Part shown: one piece after another, positions 51,216 through 60,714 of the stretch
How the letters are laid out: the number at the start of each line of letters is the position of its first letter
Numbering within the stretch: the first letter of the stretch is position 1
Source of the DNA: JASTVH01 sp042862465
GTDB lineage: Bacteria > Pseudomonadota > Gammaproteobacteria > Pseudomonadales > Oleiphilaceae
DNA length: 64,000 nucleotides
Direction: 5' to 3'
NCBI GenBank assembly: GCA_042862465.1
Contig: JASTVH010000005.1
Coordinates: forward strand, 62,001 to 126,000
Notes under the pieces: generated by a model
The model's input: the letters and a program-made list of their open reading frames with translations, nothing else
Told to the model about the DNA's origin: nothing
The model's database searches: none
Position numbers and translations under genes: made by a program

Positions 51216-52415
51216 ATGGCGCTGAGAGATTTTCTCGACAAGATCGAGCCCCATTTCGAGAAAGGGGGCAAGTACGAGAAGTGGTACGCGCTTTACGAAG
51301 CGGCGGATACCATCTTCTACACGCCGGGCAAGGTGACCTCCACCACGGCCCACGTGCGTGATGGTGTGGATCTCAAACGGATCATGATTACCGTTTGGTT
51401 CTGTGTTTTCCCGGCCATGTTCTTCGGTATGTGGAACATTGGCTTCCAGGCCAATACGTTCCTGGAGGCGAACGCCCTGAGCATGGCGGACGGCTGGCAT
51501 TCGAGCTTCATTGCAGCCCTGGCCGGCAATGATCCTGGTAGCGTCTGGGATAACTTTATCTACGGCGTGGCCTATTTCGTGCCCATCTACTTCGTCACCT
51601 TCGTGGTCGGTGGTTTCTGGGAAGTGGTCTTTGCCACCGTGCGCAAGCATGAGGTCAACGAAGGCTTCTTCGTAACCTCCATCCTGTTCGCGCTGATTTG
51701 CCCACCCACCATCCCGCTCTGGCAGGTGGCCCTGGGTATCACCTTTGGTGTGGTCGTGGGCAAGGAAGTGTTCGGTGGCACCGGCAAAAACTTCCTCAAC
51801 CCGGCGCTGACCGGACGTGCATTCCTCTACTTTGCCTATCCGGCGCAAATGTCCGGCGACTCAGTCTGGACGGCAGTGGACGGTTTCAGTGGGGCGACGC
51901 CTCTGAGTGTTGCGGCAAGCGGCGGTATCGATGCGCTCAAGGATTCCATCTCCTGGATGGATGCCTTCTTCGGTTTCATGCAGGGATCGGTGGGTGAAAC
52001 CTCCACCCTGGCCATCCTGATTGGCGGCGCCATCCTGCTGGTCATGAAGATCGCTTCCTACCGTATCGTCGGTGGTGTCCTGATCGGCATGATCGCCATG
52101 TCTTTGCTGTTCAATGCGATCGGTTCTGAAACCAATCCGATGTTCAGCATCCCGCCGCAGTGGCACTTCGTCATTGGCGGCTTCGCCTTCGCCATGATGT
52201 TTATGGCCACCGATCCGGTATCGGCGGCGATGACCAACACCGGCAAGTGGGCGTTCGGCATTCTCATCGGTGTCATGACCGTGCTGATTCGGGTGGTCAA
52301 CCCGGCTTTCCCGGAAGGCGTCATGCTGGCCATTCTTTTCGCGAACCTGTTTGCGCCGTTTATTGACCACCTGGTGGTACAGGCCAACATCAAACGGAGG
52401 CTCGCACGTGTCTAA
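51216..52415 (+). CDS. nqrB: Na+-translocating NADH:quinone reductase subunit B
   Basis: A 399-residue integral membrane subunit with about ten helices that forms a main sodium-conducting part and carries a covalent FMN. The flavin-attachment threonine is Thr228 in DGFSGATPL, the ApbE target motif. The N-terminal MALRDFLDKIEPHFEKGGKY and GTGKNFLNPALTGRAFLYF are typical. It overlaps nqrC by 8 nt. Confidence 0.97.
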   Translation: MALRDFLDKIEPHFEKGGKYEKWYALYEAADTIFYTPGKVTSTTAHVRDGVDLKRIMITVWFCVFPAMFFGMWNIGFQANTFLEANALSMADGWHSSFIAALAGNDPGSVWDNFIYGVAYFVPIYFVTFVVGGFWEVVFATVRKHEVNEGFFVTSILFALICPPTIPLWQVALGITFGVVVGKEVFGGTGKNFLNPALTGRAFLYFAYPAQMSGDSVWTAVDGFSGATPLSVAASGGIDALKDSISWMDAFFGFMQGSVGETSTLAILIGGAILLVMKIASYRIVGGVLIGMIAMSLLFNAIGSETNPMFSIPPQWHFVIGGFAFAMMFMATDPVSAAMTNTGKWAFGILIGVMTVLIRVVNPAFPEGVMLAILFANLFAPFIDHLVVQANIKRRLARV

Positions 52416-53211
52416 CAAGAACGAATCCATCGGAAAAGTCGTGCTGGTGGCCGTACTGCTGAGTATTTTCTTCTCGGTGGTGGTGTCATCGGCCGCGGTA
52501 TTGCTCAAGCCGGTCCAGATCAAGAACAAGAATCTGGACATGAAGACTAACATCCTGGCGGCGGCCGGCATGCTCGAGCAGGGCGCTGGTGCCGATCAGA
52601 TCGAGGAAACTTTCAAGCAGTTTGACGTGCGCCTCGTTGATCTGGATTCTGGGGAGTATGTGGATCCGAAGACGCTCGGGCTGAAAGAGGCCATGGCCTA
52701 TGACCAGTACAAGGCCGCCAGCAAGCCCAACACGTCCTACGATCTCTCGGCGGCCCAGGACATTGCCGACATCAAGCGCCGGGCGAACGTTGCCAAGGTC
52801 TACATCTACAAGGAAGGCGGTGAGATCAAGCGATTGGTGCTGCCGATTCATGGCTACGGATTGTGGTCCACCCTTTATGGCTTTATTGCCCTGAAGGGGG
52901 ATCTCAACACCATTGCCGGTCTGGGTTTTTACCAGCAGGCGGAAACCCCAGGACTCGGGGGTGAGGTCGATAACCCGATGTGGAAAGCCAAGTGGCCGGG
53001 CAAGAAAGTCTACGGCGACGAAAATATGGAGCCCAAAATCAGGCTGGTGAAAGGCGGGGTTGACCCGACCAAGCCGGGGACCGAGTACAAGGTGGATGCC
53101 CTGTCCGGTGCCACCCTGACCAGCCGGGGCGTCACCAATCTGCTGCAGTTCTGGATGGGTGATCTGGGCTTTGCCCCTTATCTTAAGAATCTGCGTCAAG
53201 GGGAGGTCTGA
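52408..53211 (+). CDS. nqrC: Na+-translocating NADH:quinone reductase subunit C
   Basis: A 267-residue subunit with one N-terminal membrane helix (about 9-31) and a large periplasmic flavin domain. The covalent-FMN threonine is Thr236 in DALSGATLTSRGV. The GTG at 52408 follows GGAGG and overlaps nqrB; an upstream in-frame ATG lies deep inside nqrB. Electron flow is NqrF to the 2Fe-2S/iron centres, then the FMN groups of C and B, then riboflavin and quinone. Confidence 0.96.
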   Translation: MSNKNESIGKVVLVAVLLSIFFSVVVSSAAVLLKPVQIKNKNLDMKTNILAAAGMLEQGAGADQIEETFKQFDVRLVDLDSGEYVDPKTLGLKEAMAYDQYKAASKPNTSYDLSAAQDIADIKRRANVAKVYIYKEGGEIKRLVLPIHGYGLWSTLYGFIALKGDLNTIAGLGFYQQAETPGLGGEVDNPMWKAKWPGKKVYGDENMEPKIRLVKGGVDPTKPGTEYKVDALSGATLTSRGVTNLLQFWMGDLGFAPYLKNLRQGEV

Positions 53212-53213
53212 CA

Positions 53214-53879
53214 ATGGCGGACTTGAAAGCGAAAAACGTCCTTCTGGACCCAATCTTCAGTAACAACCCCATTGCCCTGCAGATCCTCGGGATCTGTTCG
53301 GCGCTGGCGGTCACCAGCAGCCTCAGTGTCACCATGGTCATGGTGGTCTCGGTAATTGCGGTAACTGCATTTTCGAGTCTGGGCGTCTCCCTGATCCGGA
53401 GCCAGATTCCCAGCAGTATCCGGATCATCGTCCAGATGACCATCATCGCTTCGCTGGTCATCGTGGTCGATCAGCTACTGAAAGCCTATGCCTACGACAT
53501 CAGCAAACAGCTGTCGGTTTTCGTCGGCCTGATCATCACCAACTGTATCGTTATGGGGCGGGCGGAAGGCTTCGCCATGCAGAACGGGCCCTGGCTGAGC
53601 TTCCTGGACGGTATCGGTAACGGCCTGGGTTATGGCGTGCTGCTGTTCTCCGTAGCTTTCGTGCGGGAACTCCTGGGTGCCGGCTCACTGTTCGGCATTC
53701 AGATCCTGCCTGTGGTCAACCAGGGAGGATGGTACGTACCTAACGGTCTCCTGCTGCTGCCGCCCGCGGCCTTCTTCCTGATCGGCTTCTTTATCTGGGG
53801 TCTGCGCAGCTGGAAGACCGACCAGGTCGAAGAGGCGGATTACAAACTGTCGGCCCACAAGGTTAAGGAGGCGTTCTGA
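53214..53879 (+). CDS. nqrD: Na+-translocating NADH:quinone reductase subunit D
   Basis: A 221-residue, six-helix membrane subunit of the NqrDE/RnfAE family, beginning MADLKAKNVLLDPIFSNNPI. With NqrE it holds an intramembrane iron centre through conserved cysteines (LQILGICSA, LIITNCIVMGRAE). It ends with TGATG, overlapping the nqrE start by one base. Confidence 0.96.
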   Translation: MADLKAKNVLLDPIFSNNPIALQILGICSALAVTSSLSVTMVMVVSVIAVTAFSSLGVSLIRSQIPSSIRIIVQMTIIASLVIVVDQLLKAYAYDISKQLSVFVGLIITNCIVMGRAEGFAMQNGPWLSFLDGIGNGLGYGVLLFSVAFVRELLGAGSLFGIQILPVVNQGGWYVPNGLLLLPPAAFFLIGFFIWGLRSWKTDQVEEADYKLSAHKVKEAF

Positions 53880-54490
53880 TGTTGGAACATTACCTGAGCC
53901 TTCTTATCAAGGCGGTTTTCGTTGAGAACATGGCTCTGGCCTTCTTCCTGGGGATGTGTACCTTTATCGCCATCTCCAAGAAGATGGAGGCTGCGATTGG
54001 TCTGGGCATCGCGGTTGTCGTGGTACTGACAGCGACGGTCCCGATCAACAACCTGATCTACAACGAGGTCCTGCGTGAAGGCGCGCTGGCCTGGGCCGGT
54101 CTCCCTGAAGTGGACCTCAGCTTCCTGGGGCTGCTGACCTACATCGGTGTTATCGCCGCTGTTGTCCAGATCATGGAAATGGTGCTGGACAAATATTTCC
54201 CGGCGCTTTACAGCGCGCTGGGCGTATTCCTTCCGTTGATTACGGTGAACTGCGCCATCATGGGGGCCTCGCTGTTCATGGTGGAGCGTGACTATGCCTT
54301 TGGTGAGAGCGTGGTATACGGCTTTGGCGCTGGCCTGGGCTGGGCACTGGCGATCGTTGCCCTGGCAGGTATCCGCGAGAAGCTCAAGTACAGCGATGTG
54401 CCGGAAGGCCTGCGAGGCCTGGGCATCACGTTCATCACCGTCGGCCTGATGTCGCTCGGCTTCATGTCGTTCTCCGGCATCTCCCTGTAA
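53879..54490 (+). CDS. nqrE: Na+-translocating NADH:quinone reductase subunit E
   Basis: A 203-residue, six-helix membrane subunit, inverted in topology relative to NqrD. It starts MLEHYLSLLIKAVFVENMAL; the conserved cysteines are in FFLGMCTFIAISKK and ITVNCAIMGASLF. It is translationally coupled to nqrD, and nqrF follows 40 nt downstream. Confidence 0.96.
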   Translation: MLEHYLSLLIKAVFVENMALAFFLGMCTFIAISKKMEAAIGLGIAVVVVLTATVPINNLIYNEVLREGALAWAGLPEVDLSFLGLLTYIGVIAAVVQIMEMVLDKYFPALYSALGVFLPLITVNCAIMGASLFMVERDYAFGESVVYGFGAGLGWALAIVALAGIREKLKYSDVPEGLRGLGITFITVGLMSLGFMSFSGISL

Positions 54491-54530
54491 TCGGGCCGAT
54501 ATGGAAACCATTCAACGGTAAGGCGAAGCC

Positions 54531-55757
54531 ATGAACACTGAAATCATACTTGGCGTAGTCATGTTCACTGTCATCGTGCTGTCGCTCGTGGCGGTGATCC
54601 TGATTGCGCGTGCCCGGCTGGTCAGCTCCGGGAAGATCACGATCGAAGTCAATGACGATCCGGCCAACACGGTGGAAACCAGCGGCGGTGGCAAGTTGCT
54701 GGGGGCCCTGGCCAACAGCGGTATCTTCCTGTCCTCGGCCTGTGGCGGCGGTGGCAGCTGTGCACAGTGCAAGTGCCGCGTTCTGGAAGGCGGTGGTGCC
54801 ATGCTGCCCACAGAGAAGGCCCACTTCACGCCGCGTGAGGAGCGTGAAGGCTGGCGCCTGTCGTGCCAGGTGCCGGTCAAGCAGGATATGAAAGTCGAGG
54901 TGCCGGAAGAGGTCTTCGGCGTCAAGAAATGGGAATGCACCGTCAAGTCCAACCACAACGTGGCCACCTTCATCAAGGAGCTGGTCCTCGAATTGCCGGA
55001 AGGCGAAGTGGTGGATTTCCGCGCCGGCGGCTACGTGCAGCTGGAGGCGCCAGCCCACGAAGTGAATTTCTCCGACTTCAAGATCGAGGAGGAGTATCAC
55101 GAGGACTGGGACAAGCATAACCTCTGGCGCTTCAAGTCCGTGGTCAAGGAAACCATCGTGCGCGCCTACTCCATGGCCAACTACCCGGAAGAGAGGGGCG
55201 TGCTGAAGTTCAATATCCGGATCGCAACCCCGCCTCCGGGAACCGATCATCCGCCAGGGCAGATGTCCTCCTACGCGTTTTCGCTCAAGCCGGGCGACAA
55301 GATCACTGTATACGGACCGTTCGGCGAGTTCTTCGCCAAGGATACCGATGCGGAGATGGTCTTCATCGGCGGCGGTGCGGGCATGGCGCCCATGCGGGCC
55401 CATATCTTCGACCAGCTCAAGCGTCTCAACAGCAAGCGCAAGATCAGCTTCTGGTACGGCGCGCGAAGTCTGCGTGAGATGTTCTACACGGAAGACTTTG
55501 ACCAGCTGCAGGAAGAGAACGACAACTTCGAGTGGCACGTGGCACTGTCGGATCCGCTGCCACAGGATAACTGGAAGGGCGATACCGGCTTTATCCATAA
55601 CGTCCTGTACGACCGTTATCTCAAGGAGCACGAAGCCCCGGAAGACTGTGAGTACTATATGTGTGGGCCGCCCGTGATGAACGCAGCCTGCATCAAGATG
55701 CTCAAGGATCTGGGTGTGGAAGACGAAAACATCATGCTGGACGACTTCGGGGGTTAA
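54531..55757 (+). CDS. nqrF: Na+-translocating NADH:quinone reductase subunit F
   Basis: A 408-residue NADH-oxidising subunit. One N-terminal membrane helix (about 5-26) is followed by a 2Fe-2S domain with Cys71, Cys77, Cys80 and Cys112 (ACGGGGSCAQCKC, then LSCQV), an FAD domain (RAYSMANYPEE) and a C-terminal NADH domain (IGGGAGMAPMRAH, YMCGPP). It passes electrons from NADH to the complex. Confidence 0.97.
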   Translation: MNTEIILGVVMFTVIVLSLVAVILIARARLVSSGKITIEVNDDPANTVETSGGGKLLGALANSGIFLSSACGGGGSCAQCKCRVLEGGGAMLPTEKAHFTPREEREGWRLSCQVPVKQDMKVEVPEEVFGVKKWECTVKSNHNVATFIKELVLELPEGEVVDFRAGGYVQLEAPAHEVNFSDFKIEEEYHEDWDKHNLWRFKSVVKETIVRAYSMANYPEERGVLKFNIRIATPPPGTDHPPGQMSSYAFSLKPGDKITVYGPFGEFFAKDTDAEMVFIGGGAGMAPMRAHIFDQLKRLNSKRKISFWYGARSLREMFYTEDFDQLQEENDNFEWHVALSDPLPQDNWKGDTGFIHNVLYDRYLKEHEAPEDCEYYMCGPPVMNAACIKMLKDLGVEDENIMLDDFGG

Positions 55758-55767
55758 CAGACCTGAC

Positions 55768-56814
55768 ATGATCCGCATGATTTTTAAGCCCGCCACGTGG
55801 ACAGCGCTGCTTTGCGCTGTCTTCCTGGCGGGCTGTTCTGTTTCTGATGACTCCAAAATCTGGGAAATCACCGGCGGCATTTTTGGCACCCAGTATCACA
55901 TCAAGGTGGTCACCCGCGACCAGGGCAAGCACCTTGAAGAGCTTGCCCAGGGCATCAGTGAAACACTGCAGACTGTCGATATGCAGATGTCCACCTACAA
56001 GGATGAGTCGGAACTGTCCCGCTTCAACCAGGCGCCCGTAGGTGAATGGGTGAAGGTGTCGGCTGATCTGGTGAACGTGGTCGATGAGGCACAGCGGCTC
56101 GCAGCCCTGTCTCAGGGAGCCTACGACGTTACAGTCGGCCCGCTGGTGAATCTTTGGGGATTCGGGCCTGAGGGGAGGCCGGAAGAAGTACCTTCCCAAG
56201 GGGAGCTTGAGGCTGCGCGGGCAGAGGTGGGTTACCAGCACCTGACGACCCGGGATGCGCCCCCGGCGCTAAAAAAGGACCGGGACCTGTATGTAGACCT
56301 GTCCTCCATCGCCAAGGGGTATGGGGTGGACCAGGTTGCCCGCTATTTGGATAGCCAGGGGATCGAAAGCTATCTGGTGGAAATTGGCGGCGAAGTCCGT
56401 ACCGCCGGCAGAAAACCCGACGGCAGTGCCTGGCATCTGGGTGTGGAAAAGCCACGTTCAGGCTCCTATCACGAGGCGCAGACTGTGGTAACGCTATCCG
56501 GACAGAGTATGGCTACGTCCGGGGATTACCGGAACTACTTCGAGGTAGATGGTCAAAGGTTTAGCCATACCATCAATCCAAAAACCGGACGCCCCATCAA
56601 TCATCGGCTGGCATCGGTTAGCGTTATAGACGATGACTGCATGACGGCGGATGGGCTGGCCACCCTGTTCATGGTGCTCGGTGAGGAAGCCGGTTTTGAA
56701 TTTGCGAAATCGCAAGGTATTGCGGCATATTTTCTGTATAAAGGTGAGGGTGACGCTTTCAACGCGAAGGCGACCCCCGAATTCGAGCGCTATCTAGGGC
56801 GCGAGGAGCGTTGA
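55768..56814 (+). CDS. apbE: FAD:protein FMN transferase ApbE, NQR maturation
   Basis: A 348-residue lipoprotein (lipobox LAGC, Cys23) exported to the periplasm, where it attaches FMN covalently to NqrB and NqrC threonines. Family features include GTQYHIKVVT, VDMQMSTYKDESELSRFN, YVDLSSIAKGYGVDQVARYL and SHTINPKTGRPI. It starts 11 nt after nqrF; the SGAT threonines of nqrB and nqrC in this operon are its natural targets. It overlaps the nqrM region at its 3' end. Confidence 0.95.
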   Translation: MIRMIFKPATWTALLCAVFLAGCSVSDDSKIWEITGGIFGTQYHIKVVTRDQGKHLEELAQGISETLQTVDMQMSTYKDESELSRFNQAPVGEWVKVSADLVNVVDEAQRLAALSQGAYDVTVGPLVNLWGFGPEGRPEEVPSQGELEAARAEVGYQHLTTRDAPPALKKDRDLYVDLSSIAKGYGVDQVARYLDSQGIESYLVEIGGEVRTAGRKPDGSAWHLGVEKPRSGSYHEAQTVVTLSGQSMATSGDYRNYFEVDGQRFSHTINPKTGRPINHRLASVSVIDDDCMTADGLATLFMVLGEEAGFEFAKSQGIAAYFLYKGEGDAFNAKATPEFERYLGREER

Positions 56815-56816
56815 TT

Positions 56817-57047
56817 ATGGGTACTTTTCTGTTGGCACTGGTCATTGTGCTGCTGCTCATTGCCGGCATGTCCATTGGCGTGATCATGGGCCGCAAACCT
56901 ATCAGCGGTACCTGTGGCGGCCTGAATAACATGGGCGGTAATACCAGTTGTGACATCTGTGGTGGTAATCCGCAGAAGTGTGAAGAATCCTCCACCTCTG
57001 CAACCGCGAACACGTCGGATCTGAGCTACGACGCGACCAAAGACTAA
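56817..57047 (+). CDS. nqrM: NQR maturation factor NqrM
   Basis: A 76-residue membrane protein with one N-terminal helix (about 2-24, LLALVIVLLLIAGMSIGVIM) and a conserved cysteine cluster (GTCGG, then SCDICGGNPQKC). In Vibrio NqrM (DUF539) is needed to deliver iron to the NqrD/E centre. The ATG at 56817 has GAGGAG 8 nt upstream; the TTG at 56811 overlaps the apbE stop. It closes the nqr operon. Confidence 0.93.
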   Translation: MGTFLLALVIVLLLIAGMSIGVIMGRKPISGTCGGLNNMGGNTSCDICGGNPQKCEESSTSATANTSDLSYDATKD

Positions 57048-57226
57048 TAGCGATTTACGGTTCTTGGACTAACCTGTTCCCATCAGCGGGGCGCTTTCAG
57101 TGCCGAAAACGCCCCCATTCCTTTCCCTTTCAGGACTGAAGTCCCTTGCGTGGAGTCGCAAGCGGGCTGATTTTGTGATTCATTGGGGGAACCTCATTCG
57201 AGCAGCATAGGGGAGTGATCGATTCC

Positions 57227-58621
57227 ATGGCGGAGTATCATTACGATGTCGTTGTGATTGGAGCCGGACCGGCCGGTGAAGGTGCGGCCATGAACGCGGC
57301 CAAGAGTGGCAAGCGTGTGGCTGTCGTCGAAGACAAGGAGCGAGTCGGCGGCAACTGCACCCACTGGGGAACGATTCCTTCCAAGGCACTGCGACACTCC
57401 GTCAAGCAGATTATCACCTTCAATACCAATCCCATGTTCCGTGATATCGGCGAACCCCGCTGGTTCTCCTTCCCGCGGGTTTTACAGCACGCCGAGCGCG
57501 TCATTTCAAAACAGGTCAAGTTGAGAACCGGGTTTTATGCCCGTAATCGTATCGATCTGTTTCGGGGAACGGCCTACTTTCTTGATGAGCATCGGGTTGA
57601 ATTGCGCGGTGGCAACAAGGCCAGCGAGGTTCTGAACGCCAAGACCCTGGTCATTGCTACCGGATCCAGGCCCTACCTGCCACCGGATGTGAACTTCCGC
57701 CATCACCGCATCTATAATAGCGATAGCGTGCTGACCCTTTCACACACGCCCCGGACGCTGATCATCTATGGTGCGGGCGTCATTGGCTGTGAATACGCCT
57801 CCATTTTTGCGGGGCTTGGGGTCAAGGTCGATCTGGTGAACCCGGGAAGCCGCCTGTTGTCCTTCCTGGATGACGAGATCTCAGATGCTCTGAGCTACCA
57901 CCTGCGTAACAACGGGGTACTGGTGCGCCACAATGAGCAGTACGATAGCGTGGAAGGCGACGACCGGGGCGTGGTTCTCAACCTTCAGTCCGGCAAGAAG
58001 ATCCGTGCCGATGCCTTTCTGTGGTGCAATGGCCGCTCTGGCAATACGGACCGCCTGGGATTGGAGAATATCGGCCTGGAAGTGAACAGTCGTGGCCAGC
58101 TCAGTGTGGACGATCACTATCGCACCGAGATTCCTCACATTTACGCAGCCGGCGATGTGATCGGCTGGCCCAGCCTGGCAAGTGCAGCCTACGATCAGGG
58201 GCGCTCTGCGTCTTCGGATATCACTCACGATGACTATTTCCGTTTCGTCTCTGACGTGCCGACCGGTATCTATACCATTCCCGAAATCAGTTCCGTGGGG
58301 CGTACTGAGCGCGAGCTGACTGAGGCCAAGGTGCCTTATGAGGTCGGTCAAGCGTTATTCAAGGATCTGGCCCGTGCCCAGATAACCCATGATCCTGTGG
58401 GCATGCTGAAAATACTGTTCCATCGAGAAACCAAGGAAATACTCGGCATTCACTGTTTTGGGGATCAGGCGGCCGAGATCGTTCACATCGGCCAGGCCAT
58501 CATGAACCAGGAAGGGGAGGCCAACTCCCTGGACTACTTCATTAACACCACCTTCAACTATCCGACCATGGCGGAAGCTTACCGTGTGGCTGCGCTCAAT
58601 GGTTTGAATCGGATCTTCTAG
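57227..58621 (+). CDS. sthA: Soluble pyridine nucleotide transhydrogenase
   Basis: A 464-residue cytoplasmic flavoprotein exchanging reducing equivalents between NADPH and NAD+. It has the FAD motif VVVIGAGPAGEGAAM, then RVGGNCTHWGTIPSKALRH, where the second redox cysteine of lipoamide-dehydrogenase-like enzymes is replaced, as in E. coli SthA, and an NAD(P) motif IYGAGVIGCEYASIF. It would reoxidise NADPH from zwf. The ATG at 57227 has GGGGAG about 11 nt upstream; a GTG at 57215 overlaps that site. Confidence 0.95.
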   Translation: MAEYHYDVVVIGAGPAGEGAAMNAAKSGKRVAVVEDKERVGGNCTHWGTIPSKALRHSVKQIITFNTNPMFRDIGEPRWFSFPRVLQHAERVISKQVKLRTGFYARNRIDLFRGTAYFLDEHRVELRGGNKASEVLNAKTLVIATGSRPYLPPDVNFRHHRIYNSDSVLTLSHTPRTLIIYGAGVIGCEYASIFAGLGVKVDLVNPGSRLLSFLDDEISDALSYHLRNNGVLVRHNEQYDSVEGDDRGVVLNLQSGKKIRADAFLWCNGRSGNTDRLGLENIGLEVNSRGQLSVDDHYRTEIPHIYAAGDVIGWPSLASAAYDQGRSASSDITHDDYFRFVSDVPTGIYTIPEISSVGRTERELTEAKVPYEVGQALFKDLARAQITHDPVGMLKILFHRETKEILGIHCFGDQAAEIVHIGQAIMNQEGEANSLDYFINTTFNYPTMAEAYRVAALNGLNRIF

Positions 58622-58675
58622 GCAGCGCGACCAGTCCAGACCGGATTTAGAGGCAGGAAAGGAGGGGACGGCGAA

Positions 58676-59479
58676 TCAGGCTGGGTTACCCTCCGAGTTC
58701 ATGGGTGACTTGTCCGCTGAGGTGTGAGCCAAGGTGTGCGCCTTGATCAGACGGTGTTGCCGGTTTTCGAAGAACATCAGCGTGCTGGTGGGGAAATCCG
58801 TGATGACGCTGTCGACACCATTGTCCTCCAGCTCGAGCATGTCGTGGATTCGGTTGACCGTCCAGGCTGTAACGTGCAGGTCCGCTCCATGGGCGGCCTT
58901 GACCATCGATGCCGAACACAGTTTCCAGCCACAGCACAGGAAATTGCAGTCCAGCCGCTGAGCCAGCTTGACCGGATTGGGGAAGCGGCGTCCGGATACC
59001 AGCCCGATGCGGATACGCCGACTGTGGCGTCTGACCAGCTTGAGAAACCAGGCGTCGCGCGAGGTCAGGGTGACCCTTTCGTGCCACTGATTACGCTGAA
59101 TCATCTCCACCAGGCGATTGCACAGAATGTTCAGCCGCTGCTTGGAGTCGGATTTGATTTCCAGCTGCATGTGCTCGAATTCGGGACAGGCCACGAAAAT
59201 GGTCTCCAGTGAGGGTATGGTGGCTGGCTGGCTCCAGCGAGCGCCCCCCTGGCGCGCATCCATCTGCAGGATTTCATCTTCAGTGTGGGACGACACACGT
59301 CCGGAACGGCCTGTCGTACGATCCAGTGTCGAGTCATGAAAGACAACCGGCTTGCCGTCGGATGACAACTGCACATCGAGTTCGAAATTCCTGACGCCAT
59401 GTCGATAGGCGTGCTCAAATCCGGCCAGCGTGTTTTCGGGCGCTTCTCCCTTGGCCCCACGGTGCCCATAGATCCGCAT
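58676..59479 (-). CDS. Glycerophosphodiester phosphodiesterase
   Basis: A 267-residue GDPD-family TIM barrel. Active-site residues are His6-Arg7 (YGHRGAKGE), Glu33 and Asp35 (FELDVQLSSDG) and His48 (VFHDSTLDRTTGR). No signal peptide is seen, so it is a cytoplasmic UgpQ-like enzyme rather than periplasmic GlpQ, releasing glycerol 3-phosphate from deacylated lipids. It is 8 nt from the DAHP synthase gene upstream on the same strand. Confidence 0.88.
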   Translation of the reverse strand: MRIYGHRGAKGEAPENTLAGFEHAYRHGVRNFELDVQLSSDGKPVVFHDSTLDRTTGRSGRVSSHTEDEILQMDARQGGARWSQPATIPSLETIFVACPEFEHMQLEIKSDSKQRLNILCNRLVEMIQRNQWHERVTLTSRDAWFLKLVRRHSRRIRIGLVSGRRFPNPVKLAQRLDCNFLCCGWKLCSASMVKAAHGADLHVTAWTVNRIHDMLELEDNGVDSVITDFPTSTLMFFENRQHRLIKAHTLAHTSADKSPMNSEGNPA

Positions 59480-59487
59480 TGGTTCGA

Positions 59488-60594
59488 TTAACCTCCGTAT
59501 ATCGCTCGGCGTTGTTGATAAGTCTTGTGGCAGAGTTCCACATCTTCAAGGAAGCGGGGCAGCTCATCCAGCAGTAGCGCCTGGGGGCCATCGACCAGGG
59601 CCGTTTGGGGCTCCGGGTGGAAATCCACCAGTACCATGTTGGCCCCGGCGATGATGCCCTGCGCCGTGGTGTGCATGACATCCAGGATACCATCCGGCGC
59701 GGCTTCCCGAGTGCCCACCGAATGCGAGGGGTCGATGCAGACCGGCATTCGCGTCAGGCGCTTGACCACCGGCACATGGGCAAAGTCCACCATGTTGCGG
59801 TGGGGGTTACCGGCTTCGGTCTTCATGCCCCGCAGGCAGAAGATAACGTCGGCGTTTCCCTCGCTGGCCAGGTATTCCGCGGCATTCAGGGACTCGTTCA
59901 GGGTGATGCCGAAGCCCCGTTTGAACAGCACCGGAAACTCCTTTTGCCGGCCAATGGCCTTGAGCAGCTCAAAGTTCTGAGTGTTGCGGGTGCCCACCTG
60001 GACCATCACGCCGGTTGGGTGTCCGGCCTTCTCCAGGGCCTCGTGGATCTCTTCCAGATGCTTTTCGTGCGTCACTTCCATGGCTACCACACGAATGTCG
60101 TACTTTCCGGCCAGCTCGAAGACATAGGGCAGACACATCTGGCCGTGGCCCTGGAACGCGTAGGGGCTGGTACGCGGTTTGTAGGCCCCCATGCGGGTGC
60201 ACTGCTGCCCGTTGTCCCGCAGCGCCCGCATCATCTGTTCCACGTGCTCCGGTGTGTCCACGGCACAGAGGCCGGCAAACACGTGGCAGCTGTCCTGATC
60301 GAAACGGATACCGTTGTATTCAAAACCGGTATGTCGTTGATCGTAGTGGTGCCTGCCGAGGATGCGGTAATCCTCGGAGATGCGGATGACCTTCTCGACT
60401 GCGGGCAACTCTTCAATCTCGGTGGTTTCGAGGCGCTTGGTATCCCCAATCAGGTAGATCTCGGTCAGCGTATGCTGGGCCCCCTGAACGTCGTGCTGGC
60501 GAATGGATACACCGGGCAGCTTCTCAAGATGGTTCAGGGTTACGCGATAGGCTTCGCTGTCCCGGGTGGTGTCGGGGTGGAGGATAATAAGCAT
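59488..60594 (-). CDS. DAHP synthase family protein (3-deoxy-7-phosphoheptulonate synthase)
   Basis: A 368-residue protein. An N-terminal ferredoxin-like regulatory region (about 1-70, MLIILHPDTTRDSEAYRVTL) precedes a TIM barrel with DAHP/KDO8P-synthase motifs: MRALRDNGQQCTRMGAYKPR, QVGTRNTQNFELLKAIG, VLFKRGFG and PVCIDPSHSVGTRE. This is the type I-beta architecture known from Thermotoga. The reaction would be phosphoenolpyruvate plus erythrose 4-phosphate, the first shikimate step; it may be an accessory isozyme. No other aro genes are near, but tal, which makes erythrose 4-phosphate, is upstream. Confidence 0.8.
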   Translation of the reverse strand: MLIILHPDTTRDSEAYRVTLNHLEKLPGVSIRQHDVQGAQHTLTEIYLIGDTKRLETTEIEELPAVEKVIRISEDYRILGRHHYDQRHTGFEYNGIRFDQDSCHVFAGLCAVDTPEHVEQMMRALRDNGQQCTRMGAYKPRTSPYAFQGHGQMCLPYVFELAGKYDIRVVAMEVTHEKHLEEIHEALEKAGHPTGVMVQVGTRNTQNFELLKAIGRQKEFPVLFKRGFGITLNESLNAAEYLASEGNADVIFCLRGMKTEAGNPHRNMVDFAHVPVVKRLTRMPVCIDPSHSVGTREAAPDGILDVMHTTAQGIIAGANMVLVDFHPEPQTALVDGPQALLLDELPRFLEDVELCHKTYQQRRAIYGG

Positions 60595-60714
60595 ACCTGG
60601 GCTCCCTGTGCGGTTTGGGCTGCAGGAGGATACACGGCAGTTGTTTCGCCTGCCGGAGGACGGCCAGTGTCCGGTTCGGTTATTGCGCTGATCGGCTACG
60701 CGGTGCCAGAGACC

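Noticed and set aside
54462..55889. Long minus-strand open frame (475 codons) across nqrF
   Set aside because: Antisense to nqrF, with compositionally odd His/Val-rich protein and no ribosome-binding site context.
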